From Planctomycetaceae bacterium (GTDB lineage: Bacteria; Planctomycetota; Planctomycetia; Pirellulales; Pirellulaceae): a stretch of 64,000 nt of DNA. Below, one piece after another: positions 36,386 through 45,920 of the stretch. Within the stretch, counting starts at the first letter, position 1; every line of letters begins with the position of its first letter. The DNA lies in contig JAAYDI010000128.1 of NCBI GenBank assembly GCA_012729315.1, forward strand, positions 1 to 64,000, in the 5' to 3' direction. Position numbers and translations under genes: made by a program. A model generated the notes under the pieces. The model ran no database searches. It saw only the letters and a program-made list of their open reading frames with translations, and had not been told where the DNA came from.

Positions 36386-39241
36386 ATGCAGGGAAAACGG
36401 AGGCAACAGCGGCTGGCCGGTTTCGAAGACGACACGCAGGTTCCGTCCACGGAAGGGGGGCAAGCGGCGGCCGGCGGGCCAAACGCCGGGTCGCCGTTGC
36501 GGTCTGCCACGTCGCTCGAGGGGGCACTTGAAGGGGCGCTCGAGGGCAAGAGTGTCTACGCGCTCGATGCCCACTCGTTGATCTACCAAGTGTTCCATGC
36601 GTTGCCGGAGATGAGTGGCCCGGCGGGGCAGCCGGTGGGAGCGATTTACGGCTTCCTGCGCGACGTGCTGGAGATTCTCGAACGGAGGAAGCCTGACTAC
36701 CTGCTGTGTGCTTTCGACGCCCCGGGGCCCACGTTTCGGCACGCGTTGTATGAGCCGTACAAGGCGCAGCGGTCGGAGATGCCGCAGGACCTGCAGTTGC
36801 AGATTCCCAACATCATGCGGTTTCTGGCGGCCATGGCCATTCCGGTGCTGTCGGTCGCCGGGTACGAAGCGGATGACGTGTTGGCGACGGTGGCCCGGCG
36901 GACCGAGCGGTTGGGGGGCGACTGTTACCTGGTCACGAACGACAAGGACTGCCGGCAGCTGATCAACGACCGCATCAAGCTCTACAACATCCGCAAGGGG
37001 CAGGTGATCGACGCGGCGGCGGTTGAGACGCAGTGGGGGATTCGCCCGGACCAGGTCGTCGATTTCCAGGCGATGTGGGGGGACGCCACCGACAACGTGC
37101 CGGGCATACCTGGGATTGGCCAGAAGACCGCCGCTCAGTTGCTGGCCCAGTATGACACGCTCGAAGGGATCCTGGCCCACGTGCGGGAGCTTCCGCGCCC
37201 GAAGCAGCGCGAGAGCATCGAGGGGGCGCGGGAGCTGGTGTTGGTCAGCCGGCAGCTGGTGCGTCTGGACGACGATGTGCCGCTGGACATCGACTGGTCG
37301 GCGGCGCATGTGGGGGGGATGGACGTGCAGGCGGTGTGGGACCTTTGCGCGGAATTCGGGTTCCAGACGTTGCCCCAGCGGTTGACGGGGCTGACGGTGT
37401 CCGGGGCACCGGCGCGTTGGACCACGCAGTACGAGACGGTTGCCACGCCGGAGCAGTTGGCCGCGCTGGTGTCGACGCTCAGCCAGCAGACGCGGATCGC
37501 CATCGACACGGAGACGACGTCGACCCATGCGCGCGCGGCGCGGCTGGTGGGTTGTTCTTTTGCGTGGCAGCCGGGTCGTGCGGTGTACGTGCCGATGCGC
37601 GCGCCGGCGGGCGAGCCCCGGTTGGACGCGGCGCAGGCGCTCACGGCGCTGCGCCCGATCCTGGAGGATCCGCAGATTGCCAAGGTCGGCCAGAACCTGA
37701 AATACGACCTGATCGTGCTGCGCAACGCGGGCCTCCAGCTGCGGGGCGTGGCGTTCGATACAATGGTCGCCGACTACCTGCTGGCGCCGGGCGAGCGCAG
37801 CCACACCATGGACGACCTGGCGAAACGCTACTTGAATCACGACACGATCAAGATCCGGGACCTGATCGGGACGGGGAAGAGTCAGCGGCAGATGGACGAA
37901 GTGCCGGTGGCGCTGGTGACCGACTATGCCGCGCAGGACGCGGATGTGCCCTGGCGGCTGGCACAGATTCTGGAGGAGCGTCTGAGTCAGGAAGGGCTCG
38001 ACCAGCTGTTTTACACGTTGGAGATGCCCCTGGTCGAGGTGCTGGCGGAAATGGAGTACCACGGCATCCGGATCGACGTGCCACTGCTCGCGCGCTTGAG
38101 CCAGCAGGCGGCCCAGCGGCTGGCGATGCTGGAGGAAGAGATCCATGCGGCGGCCGGCACGCGTTTCAACATCGATTCCCCCAGGCAGCTGGCACGGATC
38201 CTGTTCGACGATCTGGGACTGCGGGTGGTCAAACGCACCCGGACCGGTCCGAGCACGGACGCGGATGTGCTGAGTCAGCTGGCGTCCGAGCACCCGTTGC
38301 CGGCCAAGATCATTGAGTACCGGCAGCAGGCGAAGCTCAAGAGCACCTACATCGACGCGCTGCCCCAGCTGGTGCATCCGGAGACGGGGCGCGTGCACAC
38401 GTCGTTCAAGCAGGATGTGGCGGCCACCGGGCGTCTGAGTTCCACGGACCCCAACCTGCAGAACATCCCCGTGCGGACGCGCGAAGGACGCGAGATTCGC
38501 GCGGCGTTCGTGCCTGGGGAACCGGGCTGGAAGCTGCTCTGCGCCGACTACTCGCAGATTGAACTGCGCGTCCTGGCCCACTTCTCCCAGGACGCCGCGC
38601 TGCTGCGCGCTTTCGCCGAAGATCGTGACATCCACGCCCAGGTCGCCAGCCAGGTGAACAATGTGCCCCTGTCCCAGGTCACACCGGACCAGCGGCGGGC
38701 GGCCAAGGCCATCAACTTCGGCATCATCTACGGCCAGAGCGCGTTCGGATTGGCCGCGGCCCTCGCGATCGAGAAAGACGAGGCGGCTGTGTTCATCGAC
38801 CGATACTTCAACGAGTATCCCGGAGTGGAAGTCTTCCTGAACCAGGTCCTCGCGGACTGCTGGAAGAACGGGTACGTCACGACGGCGCTCGGCCGGCGGC
38901 GCGCGATCCAGGGGGTGCGCGATCCGGCGAAACGCGCCGGTACCCGCCAACGGACCATGCCGGAGCGGATCGCCATCAACACGGTCATCCAGGGCACGGC
39001 CGCCGACCTGATCAAACAGGCGATGACGCAGGTCTATCACCGGCTGCGCCGCGATCAGCTGCGTGCGCGGATGCTGCTGCAGATTCACGACGAGTTGGTG
39101 TTCGAAGTGCCGGCAGACGAATTGGACCAGTTGTCGCAGCTGGTGGTGCAGGAGATGACTGGTGTGGGCCGGCTGAGCGTGCCGCTGCGGGTCGACATCA
39201 AGGCCGGGGCGAACTGGGCCGATTGCGAGCCTCTTGGGTAG
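36386..39241 (+). CDS. polA: DNA polymerase I
   Basis: 951 residues. Repair and Okazaki-fragment polymerase. After a roughly 50-residue non-conserved extension come the 5'-3' exonuclease domain (about 55-340; YLVTNDKDCRQL, MWGDATDNVPGIPGIG), the 3'-5' proofreading domain with IAIDTETTS (near 371), NLKYD and YAAQDAD, and the polymerase domain. Motif A is DYSQIELRVLAH (near 721), motif B RRAAKAINFGIIYGQS, motif C IHDELVFEVP (near 901). All catalytic acids are present, so all three activities are expected. coaE follows after 25 bp. Confidence 0.98.
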   Translation: MQGKRRQQRLAGFEDDTQVPSTEGGQAAAGGPNAGSPLRSATSLEGALEGALEGKSVYALDAHSLIYQVFHALPEMSGPAGQPVGAIYGFLRDVLEILERRKPDYLLCAFDAPGPTFRHALYEPYKAQRSEMPQDLQLQIPNIMRFLAAMAIPVLSVAGYEADDVLATVARRTERLGGDCYLVTNDKDCRQLINDRIKLYNIRKGQVIDAAAVETQWGIRPDQVVDFQAMWGDATDNVPGIPGIGQKTAAQLLAQYDTLEGILAHVRELPRPKQRESIEGARELVLVSRQLVRLDDDVPLDIDWSAAHVGGMDVQAVWDLCAEFGFQTLPQRLTGLTVSGAPARWTTQYETVATPEQLAALVSTLSQQTRIAIDTETTSTHARAARLVGCSFAWQPGRAVYVPMRAPAGEPRLDAAQALTALRPILEDPQIAKVGQNLKYDLIVLRNAGLQLRGVAFDTMVADYLLAPGERSHTMDDLAKRYLNHDTIKIRDLIGTGKSQRQMDEVPVALVTDYAAQDADVPWRLAQILEERLSQEGLDQLFYTLEMPLVEVLAEMEYHGIRIDVPLLARLSQQAAQRLAMLEEEIHAAAGTRFNIDSPRQLARILFDDLGLRVVKRTRTGPSTDADVLSQLASEHPLPAKIIEYRQQAKLKSTYIDALPQLVHPETGRVHTSFKQDVAATGRLSSTDPNLQNIPVRTREGREIRAAFVPGEPGWKLLCADYSQIELRVLAHFSQDAALLRAFAEDRDIHAQVASQVNNVPLSQVTPDQRRAAKAINFGIIYGQSAFGLAAALAIEKDEAAVFIDRYFNEYPGVEVFLNQVLADCWKNGYVTTALGRRRAIQGVRDPAKRAGTRQRTMPERIAINTVIQGTAADLIKQAMTQVYHRLRRDQLRARMLLQIHDELVFEVPADELDQLSQLVVQEMTGVGRLSVPLRVDIKAGANWADCEPLG

Positions 39242-39266
39242 TGCGGCACAGGCGGAGGCCAGGATT

Positions 39267-39926
39267 ATGATCGTGATCGGGCTCACGGGCGGAATTGCCA
39301 GTGGCAAATCGCTGGTTGCCCAGCTGCTCGGGCAGCTCGGCGCCGTGGTGCTGGAGGCCGACCGGATCGGCCACGAGGTGTTGCGGGACCCCTCCGTCCG
39401 CAGGGCGCTGACCGCACACTGGGGTCGGGAGATTCTCGACGCGGAGGGGGAGATTCAGCGGAGTGTGCTGGCTGAGAAGGTGTTTGCGCCGCCGCCTGCC
39501 GGCCCGCGGGCGCTCGCGTTTCTGGAGCGGTGGACGCATCCGCGGATTGCCGCGCGTCTGCGGGACCGCCTGGAGACGCTGGCCCGGCAGGGTGACGTGC
39601 CGGTCGTCGTCCTGGAAGCCGCCGTGCTGTACAAAGCGGGCTGGGATGCGCTGTGCGACATCTTGGTCTTTGTCGACGCGGATTCTGACCTCCGCGCGGC
39701 ACGGGTGCAAACGCGGGGGTGGAGCCTGGAACAGCTGCGGGCGCGCGAAGCGGCGCAGCCACCACTCGACTGGCAGCGTGCGCGGGCCCAGTTCGTGCTG
39801 GATAACTCCGGGACCCACGCGCAGCTCGCCGCGCAAGTGCTACAGCTCTGGCATTCGTTGCCGCTTGCCAGCCGGTCGACGAATTTTCCAGAACGCCCTT
39901 TCACGAACGGGTCTGACGACCCATAA
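39267..39926 (+). CDS. coaE: Dephospho-CoA kinase
   Basis: 219 residues. Last step of coenzyme A synthesis. P-loop GLTGGIASGKS at the N-terminus, LEADRIGHEVL and VLEAAVLYKAGW are typical. The ATG at 39267 is chosen over an upstream frame start because AGGATT precedes it and the P-loop then lies at the usual place. polA-coaE neighbourhood is common in bacteria. coaD is also in this window (56.6 kb). Confidence 0.95.
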   Translation: MIVIGLTGGIASGKSLVAQLLGQLGAVVLEADRIGHEVLRDPSVRRALTAHWGREILDAEGEIQRSVLAEKVFAPPPAGPRALAFLERWTHPRIAARLRDRLETLARQGDVPVVVLEAAVLYKAGWDALCDILVFVDADSDLRAARVQTRGWSLEQLRAREAAQPPLDWQRARAQFVLDNSGTHAQLAAQVLQLWHSLPLASRSTNFPERPFTNGSDDP

Positions 39927-39952
39927 TGGAGTGCAGAGTCATACCATTCTCC

Positions 39953-39991
39953 CCCTTGATTCGCGCCCTTGATTCGCGCCCTTGATTCGCG
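39953..39991. repeat. Three perfect 13-bp tandem repeats between coaE and rho
   Basis: CCCTTGATTCGCG occurs three times without change (39953-39965, 39966-39978, 39979-39991). The array lies in the 179-bp gap before the second rho gene, inside its probable leader. Confidence 0.9.
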
Positions 39992-40105
39992 CTGGTCGGA
40001 ACAGGCTCCCATCTCCGCCAGCTGTTCCTGCATTTCAGAACTGGTTCCCACCACGGGGCACCCTCTGTGTGTCCAGCCCAATTGCTCATCAGGAGCATCC
40101 ACCTC

Positions 40106-41641
40106 ATGACGAACTCGAATCCCAAGCCTTCGGAGCCGCGCGGGACGCGCCGCAAGGGCGTGTCGCGTCGCAAGTCTGAGGTCGTTTCGGAAGCGGCACC
40201 GCACGACGCCGTGGCGGACGAGCAGCCGCGTGAGGAGCGGCCGGCGGATCCGGATCCGGCGTCCTATGCCGGGGAAGACGAGAATCCCTTGTCGCTGGCC
40301 GAAGAGCTGGCGGACGAGGCCGAACGCGGGATTCGCGACGACACCAACGATCGCTACGAGAAGATCAAGCAGGGCGAAATCCACATCGCCGAGCTGCAGA
40401 AGCTGAGCATGGCCGAGCTGATTGACGCGGCGCGCAAGGACAACGTGACCGACGTCGCCGGCATGAAGAAGCAGGACCTGATCTTTCGCATCCTGAAAGA
40501 ACGGGTCAAGATGAACGGGCTGATGTACGGCGAAGGCACGCTGGAAATCCTCCCGGACGGGTTCGGGTTCCTGCGCAGTCCCGACTACCACTACCTGTCG
40601 TGCCCGGACGACATCTACGTGTCGCCCAGCCAGATCCGCCGGTTCGGCCTGCAGACCGGCTGCACCGTCTCGGGCCAGATCCGCCCGCCGAAAGAGAACG
40701 AACGCTACTTCGCGCTGCTGCGGGTGGAGGCGATCAACTATCAGGATCCCAACCTGATGGCCGAGAAGGTCTCCTTTGACGACCTCACGCCGCTGCATCC
40801 CGATACCCGCATCGTGGTGGAAACGGAATCCCGGGAAGTCTCCACGCGGGTCGTCGATCTGGTCACCCCGATCGGTTTCGGCCAGCGCGGGCTGATCGTC
40901 AGTCCGCCGCGGGCCGGGAAAACCATCCTGCTGCAGAAGATGGCCCGCGCGGTGATCAAGAACTATCCGGACGCCTACGTGATCATGCTGCTGATCGACG
41001 AGCGGCCGGAGGAAGTGACCGACATGGAACGGGAGGTGAAAGGGCACAGCTGCGAAGTGATCAGCTCGACGTTCGACGAACCTTCCTCGCGGCACGTGCA
41101 GGTGTCCGAGATGGTGATCGAGAAAGCCAAGCGGATGGTGGAGTACGGCACGGACGTCGTGATCTTCCTCGACTCCATCACCCGGCTGGCACGGGCGTGG
41201 AATGCCGAGTGCCCGCAGTCGGGCAAGATCCTCTCGGGCGGTCTGGACGCCAACGCCCTGCAGAATCCCAAACGCTTCTTCGGCTCGGCCCGCAAGGTGG
41301 AGGAGGGGGGGTCGCTGACCATCCTCGCCACCGCGCTGGTCGACACCGGCAGCAAGATGGACGAGGTGATCTTCGAGGAATTCAAGGGGACCGGCAACCT
41401 GGAAATCGTCCTCGATCGGAAACTCGTCGACCGGCGGGTGTGGCCGGCCATTGACATCAACCGCAGCGGCACCCGGCGGGAAGAAATGCTGATGGACCCC
41501 GAAGAACACCGCCGCGTGTGCGTGATGCGGCGCGTGCTGAGCGACATGAATGCGCCCGACGCCATGGAACTGCTCGTCACCCGCCTGCAGAAGACCAAGA
41601 CCAATGCCGAGTTCCTGATGAGCATGAACATGAATGGATAG
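40106..41641 (+). CDS. rho: Transcription termination factor Rho, canonical
   Basis: 511 residues. Full-length Rho: an acidic N-terminal extension (about 1-85), the Rho_N helical domain (about 90-135, [18 protein letters not shown]), cold-shock RNA-binding domain ([19 protein letters not shown]) and ATPase domain. Walker A is SPPRAGKT, the Q-loop is SGKILSGG, and the R-loop region [15 protein letters not shown] matches E. coli Rho. The ATG at 40106 has AGGAG upstream. This is the more standard of the two rho genes in the window. Repeats lie on both sides of it. Confidence 0.96.
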   Translation: MTNSNPKPSEPRGTRRKGVSRRKSEVVSEAAPHDAVADEQPREERPADPDPASYAGEDENPLSLAEELADEAERGIRDDTNDRYEKIKQGEIHIAELQKLSMAELIDAARKDNVTDVAGMKKQDLIFRILKERVKMNGLMYGEGTLEILPDGFGFLRSPDYHYLSCPDDIYVSPSQIRRFGLQTGCTVSGQIRPPKENERYFALLRVEAINYQDPNLMAEKVSFDDLTPLHPDTRIVVETESREVSTRVVDLVTPIGFGQRGLIVSPPRAGKTILLQKMARAVIKNYPDAYVIMLLIDERPEEVTDMEREVKGHSCEVISSTFDEPSSRHVQVSEMVIEKAKRMVEYGTDVVIFLDSITRLARAWNAECPQSGKILSGGLDANALQNPKRFFGSARKVEEGGSLTILATALVDTGSKMDEVIFEEFKGTGNLEIVLDRKLVDRRVWPAIDINRSGTRREEMLMDPEEHRRVCVMRRVLSDMNAPDAMELLVTRLQKTKTNAEFLMSMNMNG

Positions 41642-41644
41642 CGA

Positions 41645-41808
41645 GGGGAAATGACGAATGACGAGATACCCAAGGACGAAGGAATGACGAATGACGAGAT
41701 ACCCAAGGACGAAGGAATGACGAATGGCGAGATACCCAAGGACGAATTCGTGCTTCCGTCATTCATGATTCCTTCGTCCTTGGGTATCTCGTCATCCGTC
41801 ATTTCCCC
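41645..41808. repeat. Direct and inverted repeat element between rho and ribH
   Basis: Three copies of a 33-bp unit starting ATGACGAATGACGAGATACC lie in tandem (41651-41683, 41684-41716, 41717-41746, the last shortened). A fourth copy follows in reverse orientation (about 41758-41808). The outer arms, about 50 bp, pair with only a few mismatches around a roughly 60-bp centre. The result is a long hairpin just after the rho stop and just before ribH. It could terminate or process the transcript, or be a small repetitive element. Confidence 0.85.
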
Positions 41809-41822
41809 CAGGGTTCGCAGTG

Positions 41823-42293
41823 ATGCCTAACATTTTCGAAGGTACCGTCACCTGTCCCGCGGGCGGCCGGTTTGCGGTGGTCGTGGCCCGCTACAATCGG
41901 GCGATCACCGACAAGCTGCTCGACGGCGCTCTGGTGACGCTCCGGGAGCACGGAGTGCCCGACGAGTCGATCGACGTGGCCCGCGTGCCGGGCGCGTGGG
42001 AGATTCCTGTCGTGGCGCAGCGGATGGCGCGCAGCGGCGCGTATTGTGCCGTGCTCTGCCTGGGGGCGGTGATCCGGGGCGAGACCACGCATGACCAGTA
42101 CATCAACCGGCAGGTGAGCGATTCGCTGGGGCAGATCGCCCGGGAGTTTGATGTGCCGGTCTTGTTCGGCATTCTGACCTGCAATACCGTGGAGCAGGCG
42201 ATCCATCGCGCCGGCGGGAATGTGGGGAACAAGGGGAGCGAATGTGCAGAGGCGGCGCTGGAGATGGCGCAGCTGCTGGGCAGGCTGCCCTGA
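41823..42293 (+). CDS. ribH: 6,7-dimethyl-8-ribityllumazine synthase
   Basis: 156 residues. Makes the direct precursor of riboflavin. [18 protein letters not shown] and the catalytic His in [14 protein letters not shown] are all present. ATG at 41823 gives MPNIFEG as in homologs; a GTG directly before it is the alternative. nusB follows after 44 bp, a very common ribH-nusB pairing. Confidence 0.97.
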   Translation: MPNIFEGTVTCPAGGRFAVVVARYNRAITDKLLDGALVTLREHGVPDESIDVARVPGAWEIPVVAQRMARSGAYCAVLCLGAVIRGETTHDQYINRQVSDSLGQIAREFDVPVLFGILTCNTVEQAIHRAGGNVGNKGSECAEAALEMAQLLGRLP

Positions 42294-42337
42294 GCGGCCG
42301 CCAACTGTCGTACCACAACTTTTTCACGCGGGCTACA

Positions 42338-42823
42338 ATGACGCGACGCAGTCGAGCTCGAGAGGTCGTCCTGCAGGTCCTCTTCGAAGATGATATGAAC
42401 CCGGGGCACAGCCTGACCCGTTCGGAACGGTTTGTGCGACAACGCCTGAACCACGACCCAGCGCTGGTGGAGTTCGCCCTGACGCTGCTGGCCGGCGTGC
42501 GGCACCACCGCCCGGAGCTGGATCGGATGCTGGCCGAACGTGCGCAGAACTGGAGCCTGCGGCGGATGGCGGTCACCGACCGCAACGTGCTGCGGCTGGG
42601 CGCCTACGAGATCCTGTGCACCGAGATGCCGGGGCGCGTGGCGATCAACGAAGCGGTCGAGCTTGCCCGGCGATATGGCGCGGGGCAGTCGGCCCACTTC
42701 GTCAACGGCGTGCTGGACCGGTTCCTGAAGGAGACGCGGCAGCGGCACGAGTCGTCGGCACAGCAGCAGGCAGGTGCCGCCGTGGGGGATGAACAAGAGG
42801 GGGCGGGCTCGGACCCGTCCTGA
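42338..42823 (+). CDS. nusB: Transcription antitermination factor NusB
   Basis: 161 residues. Binds boxA RNA with S10 for rRNA antitermination. Opening RRSRAREVVLQVLFEDD, ILCTEMPGRVAINEAVELAR and HFVNGVLDRFLKE are typical. It ends with a Gln/Glu-rich tail of about 25 residues. The ATG at 42338 is chosen by alignment; the ribosome binding site is weak, which fits coupling to ribH. Confidence 0.95.
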   Translation: MTRRSRAREVVLQVLFEDDMNPGHSLTRSERFVRQRLNHDPALVEFALTLLAGVRHHRPELDRMLAERAQNWSLRRMAVTDRNVLRLGAYEILCTEMPGRVAINEAVELARRYGAGQSAHFVNGVLDRFLKETRQRHESSAQQQAGAAVGDEQEGAGSDPS

Positions 42824-42852
42824 GTTGCCACGCTACGGACTGGTGCAGAACC

Positions 42853-43908
42853 ATGGCGCTATTCGATCGATTTAGACGGAAAGAGAATCCGGTTTCGGCG
42901 GCCGAGCCGCATGCGGAGCCGAAAGTGGCGGCTCCGCCAGAGGGGGAGCCCTCCGGCGGGTTGCTGTCGCGTTTCGGGCAGGCACTCAAGAAGTCGCGTG
43001 TCCTGTTCCAGAAGGACATCCGTGACCTGTTCAAAACGGACGGGGAACTGGTCGATGACGCGCTGCTCGACAAGCTCTTTGCCCGGCTCATCAAGACCGA
43101 CATGGGGACTGGCCCCGCCCAGGCCATCCGCGACCGCGTCCAGCAGGACAACCGCGGCCGGGTGGTCCGGTTGGAGGATGTGCTCAACAGCGTGCGGGAG
43201 TCGCTGCGCCAGTTGATGGCGCAGGATACGGCGCCGATCGATCTGGCGGCCAGCGGCCCGACGGTGATCATGGTTGTGGGGGTCAACGGCTCGGGCAAAA
43301 CCACGTCGATTGCCAAGCTGGCTCACCTGTTCGTCAGTCAGGGCAAGCGCGTCGTGCTGGGAGCGGGGGATACGTTCCGCGCGGCTGCGGTCGAACAGTT
43401 GGTGGTCTGGGCGCAGCGGATCGGTGCCGAAGTTGTGACGGGCAAGTCCGGCGGGGATCCGGCGAGCGTGGCGCATCGCGCTGTCGCCCAGACGCTCGAA
43501 ACGCAGGCCGATGTGTGCATCATCGATACGGCCGGACGCCTGCAGACGCAGGTGAATCTGATGCAGCAGTTGGAGAAGATCCGACGCGTCATCGGCAAAC
43601 TCATTCCGGAGGCGCCCCATGAGGTGCTGCTGGTGCTCGACGCCACGGCCGGCCAGAACGGCATCAGCCAGGCGCGGGGATTCTCGGAGGCGGCCGGGTG
43701 TACGGGCATTGTGCTGGCCAAGCTCGACGGCACTGCCAAGGGGGGCGTGGTGATTCCGATCCGGCAGCAGTTCCAGCTGCCGGTCAAGTACATCGGGCTG
43801 GGCGAGCAGGCCGACGACCTGGTGTTGTTTGACGTCGACCGGTTTATCGACGCGCTGCTGTCCGACCACGACTCGGAGGGCGGGGGTGGTTCAGAGGGGG
43901 CTGGTTGA
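42853..43908 (+). CDS. ftsY: Signal recognition particle receptor FtsY
   Basis: 351 residues. Docks ribosome-SRP complexes to the membrane. A short acidic/variable N-terminal region (1-45) leads to the NG domain: GVNGSGKTTS (G1), DTFRAAAVEQL, IIDTAGRLQT, LVLDATAGQNG, AKLDGTAKGG and a C-terminal YIGLGEQADDL. The N-terminal A domain is short compared with E. coli. It lies 29 bp after nusB. Confidence 0.97.
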   Translation: MALFDRFRRKENPVSAAEPHAEPKVAAPPEGEPSGGLLSRFGQALKKSRVLFQKDIRDLFKTDGELVDDALLDKLFARLIKTDMGTGPAQAIRDRVQQDNRGRVVRLEDVLNSVRESLRQLMAQDTAPIDLAASGPTVIMVVGVNGSGKTTSIAKLAHLFVSQGKRVVLGAGDTFRAAAVEQLVVWAQRIGAEVVTGKSGGDPASVAHRAVAQTLETQADVCIIDTAGRLQTQVNLMQQLEKIRRVIGKLIPEAPHEVLLVLDATAGQNGISQARGFSEAAGCTGIVLAKLDGTAKGGVVIPIRQQFQLPVKYIGLGEQADDLVLFDVDRFIDALLSDHDSEGGGGSEGAG

Positions 43909-44239
43909 CCGGTTCCCGGGCCGCCGCATTGCACAACCGAGGATTGCACAACCGAGGATTGCACAGCCGAGGATTGCACAGCCGTCGGGATTGCGCAGCC
44001 GTCAGAGTCTCTCAGCGCGGGCCGAGCGCTGCAGCGGCATTTATCCCACCCCCCTGTTTTGCGCTAATTCCGTGCGCCCGTGTGGTCGAATATCTGCAAT
44101 GGGATTTGAAATGCGGGGGCCCGGCCGCATTGCGCGTGCGCCGCGGCACCTCCCCACCCACGCCACGTAGTCTGTGTACGCCGTGTCTGGCACACGCGTT
44201 CCCGCCTGTACTACGCCTGCATCCCCAAGTGGAGTATCG
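43909..44239. other. Intergenic region upstream of the porin
   Basis: 331 bases. The first third is a tandem repeat array (43928-44005). The rest is non-coding, with a T-run and AT-rich patches at 44050-44100 that may carry the porin promoter, though no clear -35/-10 pair is seen. Confidence 0.5.
43928..44005. repeat. Tandem array of a 15-bp repeat downstream of ftsY
   Basis: ATTGCACAACCGAGG is repeated: two exact copies (43928-43942, 43943-43957), one with a single change (43958-43972), then two more degenerate copies to 44005. The gradient of decay suggests local slippage rather than recent insertion. Confidence 0.85.
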
Positions 44240-45628
44240 ATGATGAGAGTCACTTCCTATGTGCTCGTGGCCCTGTGCGGTTGGGCCCTGGCGGCCGGCC
44301 AACTCGGGGCACAGACCCTCCGGCAGCCCGCCTCGCTGCGCCCTGCTGCGCTGGCGCACGTCCCGGCGCATGCCGGTTACGGGTATTACAACAAGAATAA
44401 GCTGCAGGAAGAGCCTTCGCCCAGCGATGCACCAGCCGCCCCGCCGGAGACCGAGCCGGTCGTGGACGACGAGCTGGCCGTGGACGACGAGCCGGTCGTG
44501 GAAACCGCGAACTCGTGCGAAGCCTGCTACGTTCCCGCGTATGGCTGCGATACCTGTTATCTCTTCGGATCGTCAGCGCCGTTCAAGGTGTTCCGTGGTG
44601 ACAACCGCTGGGGTATTAATGCGGGATTCTGGACACAGGTTGGATATCACACGGAAGGCACCAACGGGGAAGGGGATGGTCTGATGAACGACTATCCCAA
44701 CCATGTGCAGCTGCACCAGCAGTGGTTCTTTCTGGAGAAAGCGGTCGATACCGGGGGGGCCGGCTTCGACTGGGGGTTCCGCGCCGACTACGTCTATGGC
44801 ACGGACGGTCCGGACACGCAGGCGTTCGGCAATCGCCCGGACAGTTGGGACTACGGCTGGACCAACGGCGGCGCATACGGCAGCGCGATTCCGCAGCTGT
44901 ATGCCGAGCTGGGCTATAACAACCTGACGGCCAAGATCGGCCACTTCTACACCATCATGGGTTACGAAGTGGTGCCGGCCACCGGCAACTTCTTCTATTC
45001 GCACGCGTTCGAGTTCTACATGTGCGAGCCATTCACGCACACCGGCGTGCTGCTCGAACAGAAGGTTACCGATGACGTCAGCGTCCTGGGGGGCTGGACC
45101 GCGGGCTGGGACACCGGTTTCGAACGCAACGGGGGCAGCACCTTCATCGGTGGTGTGAAGCTGCAGCTCACCGACCGGGCCGCCTTCTCGTATATGACAT
45201 CCTGGGGCGACGCGGGCTACGACACAGCGCTGGCCGCCGGCAGCGACACCAACGGCTACTTGCACACACTCCTGTTCACCTGGAATTTCACCGATCGCTG
45301 GACGTACGTGTTGCAGAGCAACCTGGTGGACAACGACCAGCTGTGCGGGACGACTGAAGACACATTGAGCCTGAACAACTACCTGTTCTACAAGTGGAAC
45401 GAATGCTGGGCCGCCGGGGCACGCCTCGAGTGGCTCAAGGACGGTCGCCTCAATGACGGGCCGGCGCAGGGCAGTGCCGGGGAAGTGGTCGACCTGACGG
45501 TGGGCCTGAACTATCGCCCCGCTGCCAATGTGGTGATCCGGCCGGAACTGCGGTGGGATGACTACGAAGCAGCCAGCCTGCTGCAGGATACCTTCCTGTT
45601 CGGGATCGATACCGTGATCACGTACTGA
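44240..45628 (+). CDS. Outer-membrane beta-barrel porin, BBP2/OmpL-like
   Basis: 462 residues. Signal peptide (about 1-25), then an acidic linker and a Cys-containing stretch (CEACYVPAYGCDTCYLFG), then a barrel rich in alternating aromatic residues. The strands include GYHTEGTNGEGDGLMNDYP and AELGYNNLTAKIGHFYTIMGYE. This matches planctomycete putative beta-barrel porin-2 family proteins. The ATG at 44240 has GTGGAG 7 nt upstream. A strong hairpin follows the gene. Barrel proteins like this form diffusion channels; the substrate is unknown. Confidence 0.85.
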   Translation: MMRVTSYVLVALCGWALAAGQLGAQTLRQPASLRPAALAHVPAHAGYGYYNKNKLQEEPSPSDAPAAPPETEPVVDDELAVDDEPVVETANSCEACYVPAYGCDTCYLFGSSAPFKVFRGDNRWGINAGFWTQVGYHTEGTNGEGDGLMNDYPNHVQLHQQWFFLEKAVDTGGAGFDWGFRADYVYGTDGPDTQAFGNRPDSWDYGWTNGGAYGSAIPQLYAELGYNNLTAKIGHFYTIMGYEVVPATGNFFYSHAFEFYMCEPFTHTGVLLEQKVTDDVSVLGGWTAGWDTGFERNGGSTFIGGVKLQLTDRAAFSYMTSWGDAGYDTALAAGSDTNGYLHTLLFTWNFTDRWTYVLQSNLVDNDQLCGTTEDTLSLNNYLFYKWNECWAAGARLEWLKDGRLNDGPAQGSAGEVVDLTVGLNYRPAANVVIRPELRWDDYEAASLLQDTFLFGIDTVITY

Positions 45629-45678
45629 GTGCTCTGCCAGGGCCCCCACGCGGGGACTGATCGAGTGACGCCTTGTGC

Positions 45679-45712
45679 CAACGCCGTCCTGGCCACCGCC
45701 GGGACGGCGTTG
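45679..45712 (+). terminator. Strong hairpin after the porin gene
   Basis: CAACGCCGTCC (45679-45689) pairs perfectly with GGACGGCGTTG (45702-45712) around a 12-nt loop, 50 bp after the porin stop. No T-run follows, so it may stop transcription with Rho or protect the 3' end. Confidence 0.55.
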
Positions 45713-45920
45713 CACGTCTCGGCCGACTGGCTTGCGGCCCGCTGGCGTTGCGGCTAGATTCATGGTGCCCGGTGCCACGTTGGCCCACCGATGTGCGGCA
45801 TCGCCGGCCGCAGCGCGCGGAGAGGGCTCCGCCGAAATGCCTCTCACCCGCGCTGACGCGGCGGACCGCCCCCGATTCTGAAGCCATCAGCCTGGAGAAC
45901 CTGCGGGAGCCCGGCCGACC

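Noticed and set aside
36197-39307. Very long open frame (over 1000 codons) antisense to polA
   Set aside because: polA shows all catalytic motifs on the plus strand. The opposite frame is open because of high GC at third codon positions, and its translation is low-complexity and rich in Arg, His and Gln.
39455-41509. Long minus-strand open frame across coaE and rho
   Set aside because: It spans two clearly recognisable plus-strand genes and the non-coding repeat array between them. It has no recognisable domain.
41645-41808. Insertion sequence
   Set aside because: The element is only about 165 bp, has no transposase frame and no visible target duplication. At most it is a non-autonomous repeat.
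43928-44005. CRISPR-like array
   Set aside because: The units are directly adjacent, 15 bp long and have no spacers; no cas gene is nearby. It is a plain tandem repeat.
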